From contig NZ_JAFIWA010000005.1 of NCBI RefSeq assembly GCF_018588945.1, forward strand, positions 62,001 to 126,000: 64,000 bases of DNA, given 5' to 3'. A model generated the notes under the pieces. That model was not told the DNA's origin and did not search any database. It worked only from the letters and a program-made list of their open reading frames with translations. Origin of the DNA: Microbacterium flavescens (GTDB lineage Bacteria; Actinomycetota; Actinomycetes; Actinomycetales; Microbacteriaceae). Positions within the stretch are counted from its first letter, which is position 1. Each line of letters opens with the position of its first letter. Both the position numbers and the translations under genes were made by a program. Shown here piece by piece: positions 1 to 8,345 of this stretch.

Positions 1-476
1 CCGACCGGCTTGCTCTCGCGGTCGCCGGGGGCGCCGATGAAGTCCTGTCGATGACCGCAGCCGACGCCGTCGAAACCCTCCGAGGCTCCTTCGACGTCGT
101 GCTCGATGTGACGGGGCACCCCGCTGCCTTGGCCGGCGCATCCGAGCTGGTGCGGCCGCTGGGCAGGCTGGTGCTCGTGGGCGACGCTCCGCGTCCGAGC
201 CTGCAGCACCTCGGCCCACGCATCGTCGCCGACGGCATCTCGATCATCGGCGTGCACGCCGGGACCGCGGCGGAGATCCCGACCCCCGCCGATCCCTGGA
301 GCACGGCCGCGATGCTCGCGGTCTTCTTCCAGTACGTCGTGGACGGGCGGATGGATCTGTCCACGCTCATGACCCACCGCGTGACGCTGGAGGGCGCACC
401 CGAGCTGTATCGGGCGCTGGAGCACGACCGCACCGCCCACCTCGGGGTGCTCATCGATTGGGGAGACCGGAGATGA
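1..476 (+). CDS. Zinc-type (MDR) alcohol dehydrogenase family protein, C-terminal part
   Basis: Reading frame open from the window edge (codons in phase with position 3) to a TGA at 474-476; about 157 residues are visible. The fragment reads as the nucleotide-binding half of a medium-chain dehydrogenase: a beta strand ending FDVVLDVTG, then PLGRLVLVGD, and near the end the family-typical THRVTLEGAPELYRALE. The catalytic zinc domain lies outside the window. The stop overlaps the start of the next gene (ATGA), so the two are translationally coupled. With the oxidoreductase that follows it may oxidise a sugar or sugar derivative; the substrate cannot be read from the sequence. Confidence 0.75.
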   Translation, partial: DRLALAVAGGADEVLSMTAADAVETLRGSFDVVLDVTGHPAALAGASELVRPLGRLVLVGDAPRPSLQHLGPRIVADGISIIGVHAGTAAEIPTPADPWSTAAMLAVFFQYVVDGRMDLSTLMTHRVTLEGAPELYRALEHDRTAHLGVLIDWGDRR

Positions 477-1474
477 CCGACGTCATTCGATGGGGTGTGC
501 TGGGCGTGGCGGGCATCAACGCAGCCATGGTCCCGGCGATCCGCGCCTGCCCTGGCGCAGAGCTCCTGGGCGTCGCCAGTCGCGACGAGGGACGGGCTCG
601 AGAGGTCGCCGCGACCGAGCGCCTCGACCCGTACGTCGGGTACGACGCTCTGCTGACGGACCCCAAGGTCGACGCCATCTACCTGCCCATTCCGAACGCA
701 CAGCACGCTCTGTGGACGCTGCGGGCCGTCGCCGCGGGCAAGCACGTCCTGTGCGAGAAGCCCCTCGCCGTCACCGCGAGCGAGGCCAGGGAGATGGCGG
801 ATGCCGCGGCCGCGGCCGGTGTGCACCTCGCCGAGGCGTTCATGTACGCGCATCATCCGCGCTACCACCTCGTTCGGCGCTTGATCGCGGACGGCGCCAT
901 CGGCGACATCCGCTCGATCCACGTGACGTTCACCTTCGATGCGTCCGGCGAGCTCGGCCACTCCGGATTCCAGGGAGCTCCCGGCAGCGGGGCGATCTAC
1001 GACGTCGGGTGCTACGCGGTGCACGTGGCCCGTACCTTGATCGGCGCCGAGCCGGAGGCAGTCACCGCCCATGCGATGAGCTCCGCCGTCCATGGCGACA
1101 TCGACATGAGCACCTCGCTGCTCCTCGAGTTCCCCGGCGGCGTCGGCGCAACCGCGCAGCTGGGAATGTGGAACGGCGATCGTGACACGGTCACCGTCAT
1201 CGGGTCCCGAGGCTGGATCGAGATCCCCCGCGCGTTCCTCTGCTCTGCCACGGATGACGCCGGCATCGTCCTCGGCGAAGGGGACGACTCACGGGTGATC
1301 GCGGTGCCCCCGGCCGATCACTACGCCCTCCAGGTCGCGTGCTTCGACGCCGCGGTGCGTGGCGACGGCGAGCTGCTGTTCCCCATCGACGATGCGATCC
1401 ACCAGGCGGTCGTCCTCGAGGCGGCCACCCGCTCGTGGCGAGAGCGCGTGAGGGTGCCGATCAGCGGGAGCTGA
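473..1474 (+). CDS. Gfo/Idh/MocA family NAD(P)-dependent oxidoreductase
   Basis: 333 residues, a normal length for the family. The N-terminal Rossmann fold starts WGVLGVAGIN, and the family signature CEKPLA follows at about residue 97. The C-terminal part is the alpha/beta substrate domain. The ATG at 473 is chosen because it forms an ATGA overlap with the upstream dehydrogenase and has GGAG 5 nt upstream; a longer TTG start at 458 is less likely. Family members oxidise or reduce sugars, inositols and sugar-phosphate derivatives using NAD(P). The 3' end runs 14 bp into the convergent GH84 gene. Neighbours suggest an amino-sugar derivative as substrate, which is inference. Confidence 0.9.
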   Translation: MTDVIRWGVLGVAGINAAMVPAIRACPGAELLGVASRDEGRAREVAATERLDPYVGYDALLTDPKVDAIYLPIPNAQHALWTLRAVAAGKHVLCEKPLAVTASEAREMADAAAAAGVHLAEAFMYAHHPRYHLVRRLIADGAIGDIRSIHVTFTFDASGELGHSGFQGAPGSGAIYDVGCYAVHVARTLIGAEPEAVTAHAMSSAVHGDIDMSTSLLLEFPGGVGATAQLGMWNGDRDTVTVIGSRGWIEIPRAFLCSATDDAGIVLGEGDDSRVIAVPPADHYALQVACFDAAVRGDGELLFPIDDAIHQAVVLEAATRSWRERVRVPISGS

Positions 1475-2798
1475 ACTCGCCGACGATGTCGGAGAGGAAC
1501 ATGTCGACCCGATCGCCGAAGGCGCGAAGACCCGTCGACCGCAGTCCCTGCAGCCGTGCGAAGACGGCGTCCCGCTCGGCGCCGATCACCTCGGGCGGCC
1601 CGCCCGAGCCGGAAGCATCGAGACTGTCGACGGCGACGATGAGGGCGTCGATCCCCCGCGAGTACTGCTCGATCCAGGGCGCGATCTCCGCGCCGAGCGC
1701 CGCGTTGTCGAGCCGCCTCATCCGGTCCGCCACACCGGCCAGCCGCTGAAGCTCCGCTCGCAGCTCGGAGACGGCGGCCGCCCGGTCGTCGAATTCGTAC
1801 CGGAACGCGAAACGGTCGAGCGCGTCGCCCAGCCGTGGTGCGTCGTCCGTGCACAGCGCCGACCCGCGGAAGGCATCCGCGAACTCGCGGAAGTCCGCTG
1901 CATCCCGGGCGCCGCTGACTCGACCGAGCGCGGCATCCCAGCTCTTCTCGGGATCGAAGCCCTCCGGGTCTCGGCAGAAGTCGGCGACGCCGGCGAGCGC
2001 GATCTTGGACGCCTCGGCGAGCGGCATGGGGTTGGCGATGATTCCGGCCGCAGCCTCGCTGAGGCGAGGATCCCGCCCGAGATAGGGCCCGATGTGGAGT
2101 TCGCCGGTCATCGCCACATCGTTCACCGGGAAGTTGTCCCAATAGAGGGGTCGGCGACCGGTCGCGCGGGCGAAGACGTCGGCGTCGGCGGCATCCAGCT
2201 CCGGCGAGCAGATCGCACGGCCCGTCCAGAACAGGTGCGTGTCGGGGTGCAGGCCAGAACCCAGCGCCGCGATGTACGGCTCATCCCCGCGGCCGCAGTA
2301 CAGCGTCGGGCAGACCGTCAGCCTGCTTCCGCCGGCGCTGTCGAGCGCGCGCTCGAGCGAGCGGACCAGGGAGAGCTGAGCCGCCACGAGGTCGGGGAAA
2401 GCCGCCACGTCGCCGGGGTGCTGGAGGCGCCAGGGGATGTCGTCGAGGAACAGCGCGACATCGGTGATGCCGAGTTCGCGGACGGAGTCGAGCTTCGCGT
2501 GGACCGCCGCGGTATCGTCCGGCTCTGCGTACCGCATCGACAGGCCCGGGGACAGCCCGTAGGAGAGGGAGATCTTTGCCGCCCGCGCGCGATCGGTGAG
2601 GATCTGCAGTTCGTCGGCCGCCGCGCGGTCATAGGGCTCGCGCCAGCGACGACGTGTGAAGGGATCGTCCTTCGGCGAGTACACATAGGTGTTCATGCCG
2701 ATCTCGGCGATGAAATCGACCATGTCCAGGCGCTGGTCGGTGGTCCACGGACGGCCATAGAAGCCTTCGACGATGCCCTTGGTCTCGATCCCGCTCAC
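1461..2798 (-). CDS. GH84 beta-N-acetylglucosaminidase (O-GlcNAcase-type), cytoplasmic
   Basis: 445 residues that begin at once with the GH84 catalytic barrel: GIVEGFYGRPW at residues 8-18, NTYVYSPKDD at 36-45, WREPY at 52-56. The paired catalytic aspartates are D119-D120 in ALFLDDIPW, the arrangement used for substrate-assisted catalysis via an oxazoline. WDN at 220-222 matches the substrate-binding stretch of human OGA. There is no signal peptide, so it should act inside the cell on imported GlcNAc conjugates. The last 150 residues are helical and carry no recognisable carbohydrate-binding module. GTG start overlaps the upstream SIS gene (GTGA). Last gene of a three-gene unit with the SIS protein and the kinase. 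Confidence 0.93.
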   Translation of the reverse strand: MSGIETKGIVEGFYGRPWTTDQRLDMVDFIAEIGMNTYVYSPKDDPFTRRRWREPYDRAAADELQILTDRARAAKISLSYGLSPGLSMRYAEPDDTAAVHAKLDSVRELGITDVALFLDDIPWRLQHPGDVAAFPDLVAAQLSLVRSLERALDSAGGSRLTVCPTLYCGRGDEPYIAALGSGLHPDTHLFWTGRAICSPELDAADADVFARATGRRPLYWDNFPVNDVAMTGELHIGPYLGRDPRLSEAAAGIIANPMPLAEASKIALAGVADFCRDPEGFDPEKSWDAALGRVSGARDAADFREFADAFRGSALCTDDAPRLGDALDRFAFRYEFDDRAAAVSELRAELQRLAGVADRMRRLDNAALGAEIAPWIEQYSRGIDALIVAVDSLDASGSGGPPEVIGAERDAVFARLQGLRSTGLRAFGDRVDMFLSDIVGEFSSR

Positions 2799-3556
2799 AG
2801 CGATCGCACCCGGGAGCGATAGCGTGCGACGGCCTCGACGTTGAGCGCGTCGCCGCCGGGGATGTTGCTCGAGGTGAACACGGCGGGGACGCTGCCCGAG
2901 GCCACCGCGATGGCAGACGCTTCGATGGCGATCGCGTGGAGGATCGCGGCCCCCGTGACGGTCGAGGTCGGCCCCATCGGCGCTGGGATACTGGGCACCG
3001 TCGTGGCGGCGTCGCCCGCCGTCCCGAGGTTGTCGATGACGATGTCGGCGAGCTCGAGCAGACCCGGCGAGTGTGCCACGGCGGCCGTGGACTCCGCGTG
3101 AGCGCGACTGAGGATGCCGATGACGGTCAGCCCCCGAGCCTGCGCGGCGCGCGCCAGTTCGATCGCGACCTGATTGCGGCTCGAGTTGGAGACGAGGATG
3201 AACGTGTCATCGGGCCCGGGATCGATGTCGGCGAAGACGGCGTCGCCGATCCCGGCAGTCCGCTCCAGCGCGGTGGACAGGACGGCGTTCCCGTGCAGCA
3301 TCAACGATTCGACGAGCACCGGGTCGACAGCGGCCAGGCCGCCGGCACGGTAGAAGGCCTCCAGCGCCAGCATGTGCGAATGCCCCGACCCGAAGATGTG
3401 CACGAGCCCGTCACGCATCAGGGTGCGCGCGACCGCACGACCAGCCACGGCCAGAGACTCGTGCTGCTCGTCCGCCAGTCGCGCGAGGAGCGATGCGGCG
3501 TGGGCGAGATAGCTCGCAGCCGGCGCCGAGAGCGCCTCGGCGTTCTGATCGATCAT
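2795..3556 (-). CDS. SIS-domain protein (UPF0309-like, possible GlcNAc-6-P acting enzyme)
   Basis: 253 residues, a single SIS (sugar isomerase) fold. The phosphosugar loop reads HIFGSGHSHMLALEAFYRAGG from residue 53, and a second Ser-rich loop reads LVSNSSRNQVAIELA. This pattern is that of the UPF0309 group rather than GlmS, AgaS or MurQ. From memory, the Streptomyces protein SCO4393 (NagS) of this group has been described as a GlcNAc-6-phosphate dehydratase; assigning that activity here is inference. ATG at 3556 is chosen over 3568 because it overlaps the kinase stop as ATGA and has GGAG upstream. Translationally coupled on both sides, to the kinase and to GH84. Confidence 0.85.
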   Translation of the reverse strand: MIDQNAEALSAPAASYLAHAASLLARLADEQHESLAVAGRAVARTLMRDGLVHIFGSGHSHMLALEAFYRAGGLAAVDPVLVESLMLHGNAVLSTALERTAGIGDAVFADIDPGPDDTFILVSNSSRNQVAIELARAAQARGLTVIGILSRAHAESTAAVAHSPGLLELADIVIDNLGTAGDAATTVPSIPAPMGPTSTVTGAAILHAIAIEASAIAVASGSVPAVFTSSNIPGGDALNVEAVARYRSRVRSL

Positions 3557-4488
3557 GGGGCTCTCCATCCGGTCATGTGGTGATCGTAGGCGTCCCCCAG
3601 CGTCTCGGTCACGAGCGCCCACGCGCCGTCGAGGGGATCGCCCGCGGCAGGGGCGATCTCACGCTCACCATCGTGCGCGAACCGCGCCTCCAGCTGCGCG
3701 CGCAGCGGCGTGCCCGGCGCCACCAGCCTGCCGCTCATCGCGATCCGCACCGGCCGGGTCGACACCACTGCAGAAGCGGCGCGCGCCGTGCGAGCAAGCT
3801 CGTCCGCGGCCTCGTCCACGATGGCCAGGGCGACGGCATCGCCGCCCCGCGCGGCATCCAGCACGTCGACGGCGAACGCTGCAATCGAGGCCACAGGGCG
3901 CGGAAGCGAATGCAGGCGCGCAGCCAGTCCGGCCTCGACGCCGAACCGCGCCCTGCAGGCCTCGGAGAGCGAGGTCGGTCCCGACCTGCCGTCCGCTGCC
4001 CGCAGGGCCGCCTCCACTCCGCGGCTCCCGATCCAGAAGCCGCTGCCGGCATCCCCGAGGAGGAATCCGTCGCCATCCACGAGGCGGAACCCGTCGACGC
4101 CGGGATCGAAGCCGATGCAGGCGATGCCCGTTCCGACGGTGAGAACCACACCGGCGGCGCCGGAGAAGGCGCCCGCGTGCGCCGTCAAGGCGTCCCCGGC
4201 AACCGACACCCGCTCGGCGCCGAGCGCAAGGCCGACGCGAGCGGCCAGCTCTTCGCGCTCGCTCGAAGAAGCCGGCAGGGTCGTCAGGCCGAGCACCATG
4301 TGGCGGATCGCCGGGATACCGCCGGGGAGGTGGGTGAGGCAGCGGCGGATGCGGTCGATCAGGCCCTCTCCGAGGTCGCCCTCGAGTCGCCCCAGGCCCT
4401 CCACGACGACGGGTTCCGCAGCTCCGGTGACGCGCACCCGGATCCCCGTCTGACCGCCGTCGACGGCGACATCCACCGCGACCGTCAT
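3553..4488 (-). CDS. BadF/BadG/BcrA/BcrD-type ATPase, probable N-acetylglucosamine kinase
   Basis: 311 residues with the ASKHA fold used by GlcNAc kinases. The phosphate-1 loop is DGGQTGIRV at residues 10-18, and the phosphate-2 loop is VGTGIACIGFD in the middle. An IGSRG motif precedes the C-terminal helices. The product would be GlcNAc-6-phosphate if the neighbours are a guide, since GH84 and the SIS gene follow in the same operon with overlapping stops and starts. The ATG at 4488 starts exactly at the conserved domain; an in-frame extension upstream is Arg-rich shadow sequence over the divergent GNAT gene. Other sugars remain possible. Confidence 0.87.
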   Translation of the reverse strand: MTVAVDVAVDGGQTGIRVRVTGAAEPVVVEGLGRLEGDLGEGLIDRIRRCLTHLPGGIPAIRHMVLGLTTLPASSSEREELAARVGLALGAERVSVAGDALTAHAGAFSGAAGVVLTVGTGIACIGFDPGVDGFRLVDGDGFLLGDAGSGFWIGSRGVEAALRAADGRSGPTSLSEACRARFGVEAGLAARLHSLPRPVASIAAFAVDVLDAARGGDAVALAIVDEAADELARTARAASAVVSTRPVRIAMSGRLVAPGTPLRAQLEARFAHDGEREIAPAAGDPLDGAWALVTETLGDAYDHHMTGWRAP

Positions 4489-4538
4489 GCCGCTCTCACT
4501 ACTGTGGAGAGCGCATCGACGAGATGGGATGAGGGCCG

Positions 4539-5141
4539 ATGGGAATCCGCCGGGCGCGCAAGGCCGACACCGACGACCTCTACGCCGTGTGTCTGGGCAC
4601 CGGCGCCGATGGGACTGACGCGAGCGATCTCTACGACGATCCCCGCCTGCTCGGAGAGGTGTTCGTCGGCCCCTACTTGCGCCACTCCCCCGACTTCGCC
4701 TGGGCGTACGCCGACGCGGACGACCGCGCACGAGGGTACGTGCTCGGCGTCCTCGACACGACTTCGTTCGAGAACGTGCTGGCCACCGCATGGTGGCCGG
4801 TGCTGCGGGCGCGGCATCCTCTCGTGCCTGAGACGGCGAATCCGCACGATCGGGAGATGGTCGAGTACCTCCACCACCCGCAGCGGCGGCCCGCCTCGCT
4901 TCTGGAGGCCTACCCCTCGCACCTGCACATCGACATGCTCCCCGATGTCCAGGGGGGCGGCCGAGGCGGCAGGATGCTGGGCACCCTGCTGGACGCCCTC
5001 GCCGAGGCCGGGTCGCCCGGCGTCCATCTCGGGGTCTCGCCCGCGAACCTCCGCGCCATCGGCTTCTATGAGCATTTCCGGTTCGAGGTGGAGCCCTCCG
5101 CCTCGAGCGCTGATGAGCTCATCATGATCCGCGCGTTGTGA
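4539..5141 (+). CDS. GNAT acetyltransferase resembling the C-terminal domain of human O-GlcNAcase
   Basis: 200 residues. The GNAT acetyl-CoA loop is intact: QGGGRG at 138-143, followed by the alpha helix and the VSPANLRAIGFYEHFRF motif. The block GYVLGVLDTTSF (66-77), the WWPVLR segment (85-90), EAYPSHLHIDMLPD (123-136) and the ending line up by eye with the HAT-like domain of human OGA. I recall a solved Streptomyces sviceus homologue of this type. The acceptor is unknown; an amino sugar is a reasonable guess. The gene lies divergent from the kinase (50 bp apart) and convergent with the permease, breaking the minus-strand cluster into two. ATG at 4539 has GAGGG just upstream. Confidence 0.88.
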   Translation: MGIRRARKADTDDLYAVCLGTGADGTDASDLYDDPRLLGEVFVGPYLRHSPDFAWAYADADDRARGYVLGVLDTTSFENVLATAWWPVLRARHPLVPETANPHDREMVEYLHHPQRRPASLLEAYPSHLHIDMLPDVQGGGRGGRMLGTLLDALAEAGSPGVHLGVSPANLRAIGFYEHFRFEVEPSASSADELIMIRAL

Positions 5142-5167
5142 CCCGCACGAGCCACGAGCCGGGAGGA

Positions 5168-6067
5168 TCACTGCACCGAGCCCTCGGTGACGCCGGCGAT
5201 GACCTGCTTGTGGAAGATCGTGTAGACGACGATCACCGGCAGCGTGATCATCGAGAGCGCGGCGAACAGCATCGGATAGTCGGTGGCGTGACGTCCCGTG
5301 AAGGCGAGCAGCCCGGCAGGGATGGTGCGCAGGTCATCGTCCTGCACGTAGAGCATCGCGAGGAGGAACTCGTTCCACGCTGAGAGTATCGAGAACACGG
5401 CGACCGTCGAGATGCCGGGAGCCATCAGCGGCAGGACGATCTGAACGAGCGTGCGGAAGTCGCCGGCCCCGTCGACGCGCGCCGCCTCGAAGATCTCCTT
5501 CGGCATCGAATCGAGGTAGGCCTTCAGCAAGAACACCGCGAGCGAGAGCCCGAGGCCCGCGTACGCGACCATCAGCACCCACCGCGTGTTGAGAAGGTAC
5601 ACCGAGTCGAAGATCCGCGACTGCGCGGTGATGTAGGACTGCACGGGGAGCAGCAGACCCAGGATGAACGGAGCGAGCAGGAGCGTCTTGCCGCGGAACT
5701 CGAACCGGCTGAATGCGTAGGCCGCGGCGAGCGCGCACAGCAGGATGATCGTCACGGCCGAGGCGGTGACGATGACGCTGTTGAGGACGTAGCCGCCGAG
5801 GTTGCCGCGCTCCCATGCCTCCGCCCACGTGCTGAAGTCCGGGACGGCCGGCGGTGAGAACGGCGCATCGAAGATCTCGCGCTTGCTCTTGAACGACGAC
5901 ATCACCATCCAGCCGAGCGGGACGATGTAGATCAGCGACAGCACGATCATCACGGTGTGGTACAGCGTCCTGCTGCCCGCGACGGCGATCGTCCGCCTCG
6001 CGCGGCGGCGCTGCAAGGGGCGCTGCTGCGCGAGGGGAGGCGCGGGACGTTCAGTACTCAATGTCAT
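5168..6067 (-). CDS. ABC sugar transporter permease, CUT1 family (MalG type)
   Basis: 299 residues, six predicted membrane helices. The EAA loop that contacts the ATPase is EIFEAARVDGAGDFRTLVQI, with the usual G spacing. The C-terminus is MalG-like. The start overlaps the end of the MalF-type gene by 17 bp; ATG at 6067 has GGAAG upstream and is preferred over a GTG at 6076. No ATP-binding subunit is encoded here, as is common in actinobacteria, where a shared MsiK-type ATPase serves several importers. With the partner permease and receptor it should import a GlcNAc-containing sugar or oligosaccharide, judged only from context. Confidence 0.93.
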   Translation of the reverse strand: MTLSTERPAPPLAQQRPLQRRRARRTIAVAGSRTLYHTVMIVLSLIYIVPLGWMVMSSFKSKREIFDAPFSPPAVPDFSTWAEAWERGNLGGYVLNSVIVTASAVTIILLCALAAAYAFSRFEFRGKTLLLAPFILGLLLPVQSYITAQSRIFDSVYLLNTRWVLMVAYAGLGLSLAVFLLKAYLDSMPKEIFEAARVDGAGDFRTLVQIVLPLMAPGISTVAVFSILSAWNEFLLAMLYVQDDDLRTIPAGLLAFTGRHATDYPMLFAALSMITLPVIVVYTIFHKQVIAGVTEGSVQ

Positions 6068-6935
6068 TGCTTCCACCCTTCGTGCGCATCCTGACGAGAA
6101 TGAGCGCGATGCCCACCACGACGACCGTCATGATCGTCGACAGCGCGGCACCGTAGCCGAGGTCGCGATACCGGAACACGACCTCCACGAGATACGTGGT
6201 GATGATCTCCGTCGAGTGGTCGGGCCCGCCGTTGGTCATCACGTAGAACAGATCGAAGCTCTGGAACGCGCCGGTGATGCACAGCAGCACGGCGACCTCG
6301 ATCATCGGCCGGATCAGCGGCACCTTGACGCTCCAGAACACCCGCCACTGGCTGGCTCCATCCAGCGTCGCGGCCTCGAGGAGATGCTTCGGGATCCGCT
6401 GCAGCGCGGCGTAGAAGATCGCCATGTAGAAGCCGGCGTAGATCCAGCCCGAGACGACGGAGATGGCGAGCAGGGCTGTGTCGGGATCCCCCAGCCACAC
6501 CCGGGTCAGTCCGTCGAGCCCGGATGCGCGCAACCCGGAGTTGATGAGCCCGATGTCATCGCTGTAGACGAAGCTCCACAGGATCGCGATCACGATCATC
6601 GGCAGGGTGACCGGCACGAAGAACGCGACGCGGTAGAACGTGGTCCGCCGCCCTTGCATCGTCACGAGGCCCGCCAGCAGCAGCCCGACGACGACCTCGA
6701 GCGCGAGTGTCAGCAGGATGTAGACGAAGGTGTTCCGGTAGGCGACCAGGTAGATCTCGTCCCGGAAGGCGCGGAAGTAGTTGTCGAGACCGACGAACTG
6801 GATGGCGTCAGTGCCCGACCAGTTGGCGAAGCTCAGCGCCGTGTTCGCGAGGGCGGGGATGAGCACGACGAACGCGAACACGAGTATCGCGGGCGCCACG
6901 AACAGGTACGGCGACCAGGCGCGGGTGGGTTTCAC
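6051..6935 (-). CDS. ABC sugar transporter permease, CUT1 family (MalF type)
   Basis: 294 residues, six predicted membrane helices, the first being YLFVAPAILVFAFVVLIPAL. The EAA loop reads HLLEAATLDGASQWRVFWSV. GTG start at 6935 with GAGGAG about 8 nt upstream. It follows the receptor gene by 65 bp and overlaps the MalG-type gene, so receptor, MalF and MalG form one operon. It lacks the long periplasmic P2 loop of enteric MalF, which is normal for Gram-positive homologues. Confidence 0.93.
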   Translation of the reverse strand: MKPTRAWSPYLFVAPAILVFAFVVLIPALANTALSFANWSGTDAIQFVGLDNYFRAFRDEIYLVAYRNTFVYILLTLALEVVVGLLLAGLVTMQGRRTTFYRVAFFVPVTLPMIVIAILWSFVYSDDIGLINSGLRASGLDGLTRVWLGDPDTALLAISVVSGWIYAGFYMAIFYAALQRIPKHLLEAATLDGASQWRVFWSVKVPLIRPMIEVAVLLCITGAFQSFDLFYVMTNGGPDHSTEIITTYLVEVVFRYRDLGYGAALSTIMTVVVVGIALILVRMRTKGGSNDIEY

Positions 6936-7000
6936 AGCAGGACTCCTCGAAACAGTGCGGGACGCGACGGGATGTCACCCGTCCCGTCCCGCACCCATGA

Positions 7001-8281
7001 TCAGTTGGCGGCGTCGATCCGCGACTGCGCGGTGTCGGCGGCTTCCTGCGGTGTCGCCGTGCCTCCGATCACCGACGCCGCGGCGTCGTAGAACGCGGCA
7101 GCGATCTCGATGTCGTGGCCGCTGTCCGCCGGTGCCACGAGTGCGCTCGCGGTGCCCATCATCTCGGCGAGGGCGACCGTGCGCGGGTCGGCGTCGACGC
7201 CCTTGAACGGGTCGATCGTCATGGGGGCGAGACCTGCCTCGGCCCACATCTTCGTGCCGTCCTCATCGGCCAGCATCGCGAGGAACTCCAGCGTCTCCTC
7301 CTGGTGCGCCGACTTCTCGTTCACCATGAACCCGGTCGAGATGCCCAGCACACTGCCCTGGTCGCCGGCGCCATCGGAGAAGGCCGGGAGGTTGAAGTAG
7401 TCGAAGTTGAGGTCTCCGGCATTCTCGGCAGCATCCGCCATCAGCCAGCTGCCGATCTGGTGCGTCGCAGCCTTCTGCAGGAAGAACTGCGTCATGGCCT
7501 CGTCGTCCGCGAGCGCGTTGATGCTCGGGTTCACGAACGGGGCGAGGTCGGCGAGCTTCTCGAAGGCCTCGACCATCTCAGGCGAGTTCATCGGCGCCTC
7601 ACCGTCCATGACCGCGGAGTACTGCTCCTCGCCGACCATGCGCGAGACGATGTGCGAGGCAACGCTGCCCACCGGCCACTGGTCCTTGTTCCCCTCGACC
7701 AAGGGCAGAAGGCCCTCGTCGAGCATAGCCTGGTTGGCGTCGAGGTACTCATCCCACGTCGTCGGGACGCTGAGGCCGAGATCATCGAAGACATCGGCGT
7801 CGTACCAGATGACGTTGGTGACGTCACCGGTCCACGGCACCATGTAGATGCCCGATCCGTCGACATCCATGTTGTTGAACGCGTTGGCATCGAAGCGTCC
7901 TGCGAACAGGTCGCCCTCGAGCGCTTCGCTGAGGTCGGCACCGTCGCCATCGCTGACGTGCCCGCGCATGCGGGGGCCGGACCACTCGAAGTAGGCGTCC
8001 GGAGCCTCTCTGCTCGAGAGCAGAGTCGCGAGGCCGGTGGTCTGGTAGACGTCATCCTCCTGGATGATGATCTCCACCGTTCGTCCGGGGTACTTCGCTT
8101 CGTACTCTTCCTTGAGCACCTCGAAGCCCTGGTCGACAGCATCCCCCGAGGAACCCATGGCGACCCTGATCGTCACGGCATCCGGGTCGCTGCTGGCTGA
8201 GCAGCCGGCGAGAGTTGTCGTGCCGGCGATGGCCACAGCCACGAGCATTGCACCGGACGCGCGATGAGAGTTGAAGCGCAT
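7001..8281 (-). CDS. Extracellular solute-binding lipoprotein of a CUT1 sugar importer
   Basis: 426 residues. The N-terminus is a lipoprotein signal: a hydrophobic run (11-23) and the lipobox LAGC with the modified cysteine at 27. The rest is a family-1 (MalE-like) binding protein, with the conserved features VTNVIWYDADVFDDLGLSVP and TWDEY. ATG at 8281 is chosen for its strong GGAGGAG Shine-Dalgarno and its fit to the signal peptide; an upstream in-frame start would add a stretch that overlaps the promoter. First gene of the importer operon, preceded by a promoter and a palindromic operator. Confidence 0.94.
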   Translation of the reverse strand: MRFNSHRASGAMLVAVAIAGTTTLAGCSASSDPDAVTIRVAMGSSGDAVDQGFEVLKEEYEAKYPGRTVEIIIQEDDVYQTTGLATLLSSREAPDAYFEWSGPRMRGHVSDGDGADLSEALEGDLFAGRFDANAFNNMDVDGSGIYMVPWTGDVTNVIWYDADVFDDLGLSVPTTWDEYLDANQAMLDEGLLPLVEGNKDQWPVGSVASHIVSRMVGEEQYSAVMDGEAPMNSPEMVEAFEKLADLAPFVNPSINALADDEAMTQFFLQKAATHQIGSWLMADAAENAGDLNFDYFNLPAFSDGAGDQGSVLGISTGFMVNEKSAHQEETLEFLAMLADEDGTKMWAEAGLAPMTIDPFKGVDADPRTVALAEMMGTASALVAPADSGHDIEIAAAFYDAAASVIGGTATPQEAADTAQSRIDAAN

Positions 8282-8295
8282 GGGCTCCTCCAAGT

Positions 8296-8310
8296 TAGTA
8301 AAGTTTCCTA
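8296..8310 (-). promoter_or_regulatory. ROK/NagC-like operator palindrome in front of the importer operon
   Basis: TAGTAAAGTTTCCTA on the + strand reads TAGGAAACTTTACTA on the other. Twelve of 15 positions are symmetric, on the pattern TAGnAAAnTTTnCTA. This resembles ROK-family repressor boxes of chitosan and amino-sugar genes in Streptomyces (from memory). It lies 6 bp after the -10 box, over the likely start site, a position that fits repression. No ROK regulator gene is in the window. Confidence 0.6.
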
Positions 8311-8316
8311 TCCCAA

Positions 8317-8345
8317 AGTAGATCAACTCCTGGCCCGCCTGTCAA
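8317..8345 (-). promoter_or_regulatory. Promoter of the sugar-importer operon
   Basis: On the minus strand TTGACA (8345-8340) is followed by a 17-bp spacer and TCTACT (8322-8317). The -35 is a perfect match and the -10 matches 4 of 6. It faces the lipoprotein gene at 8281. Confidence 0.65.
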
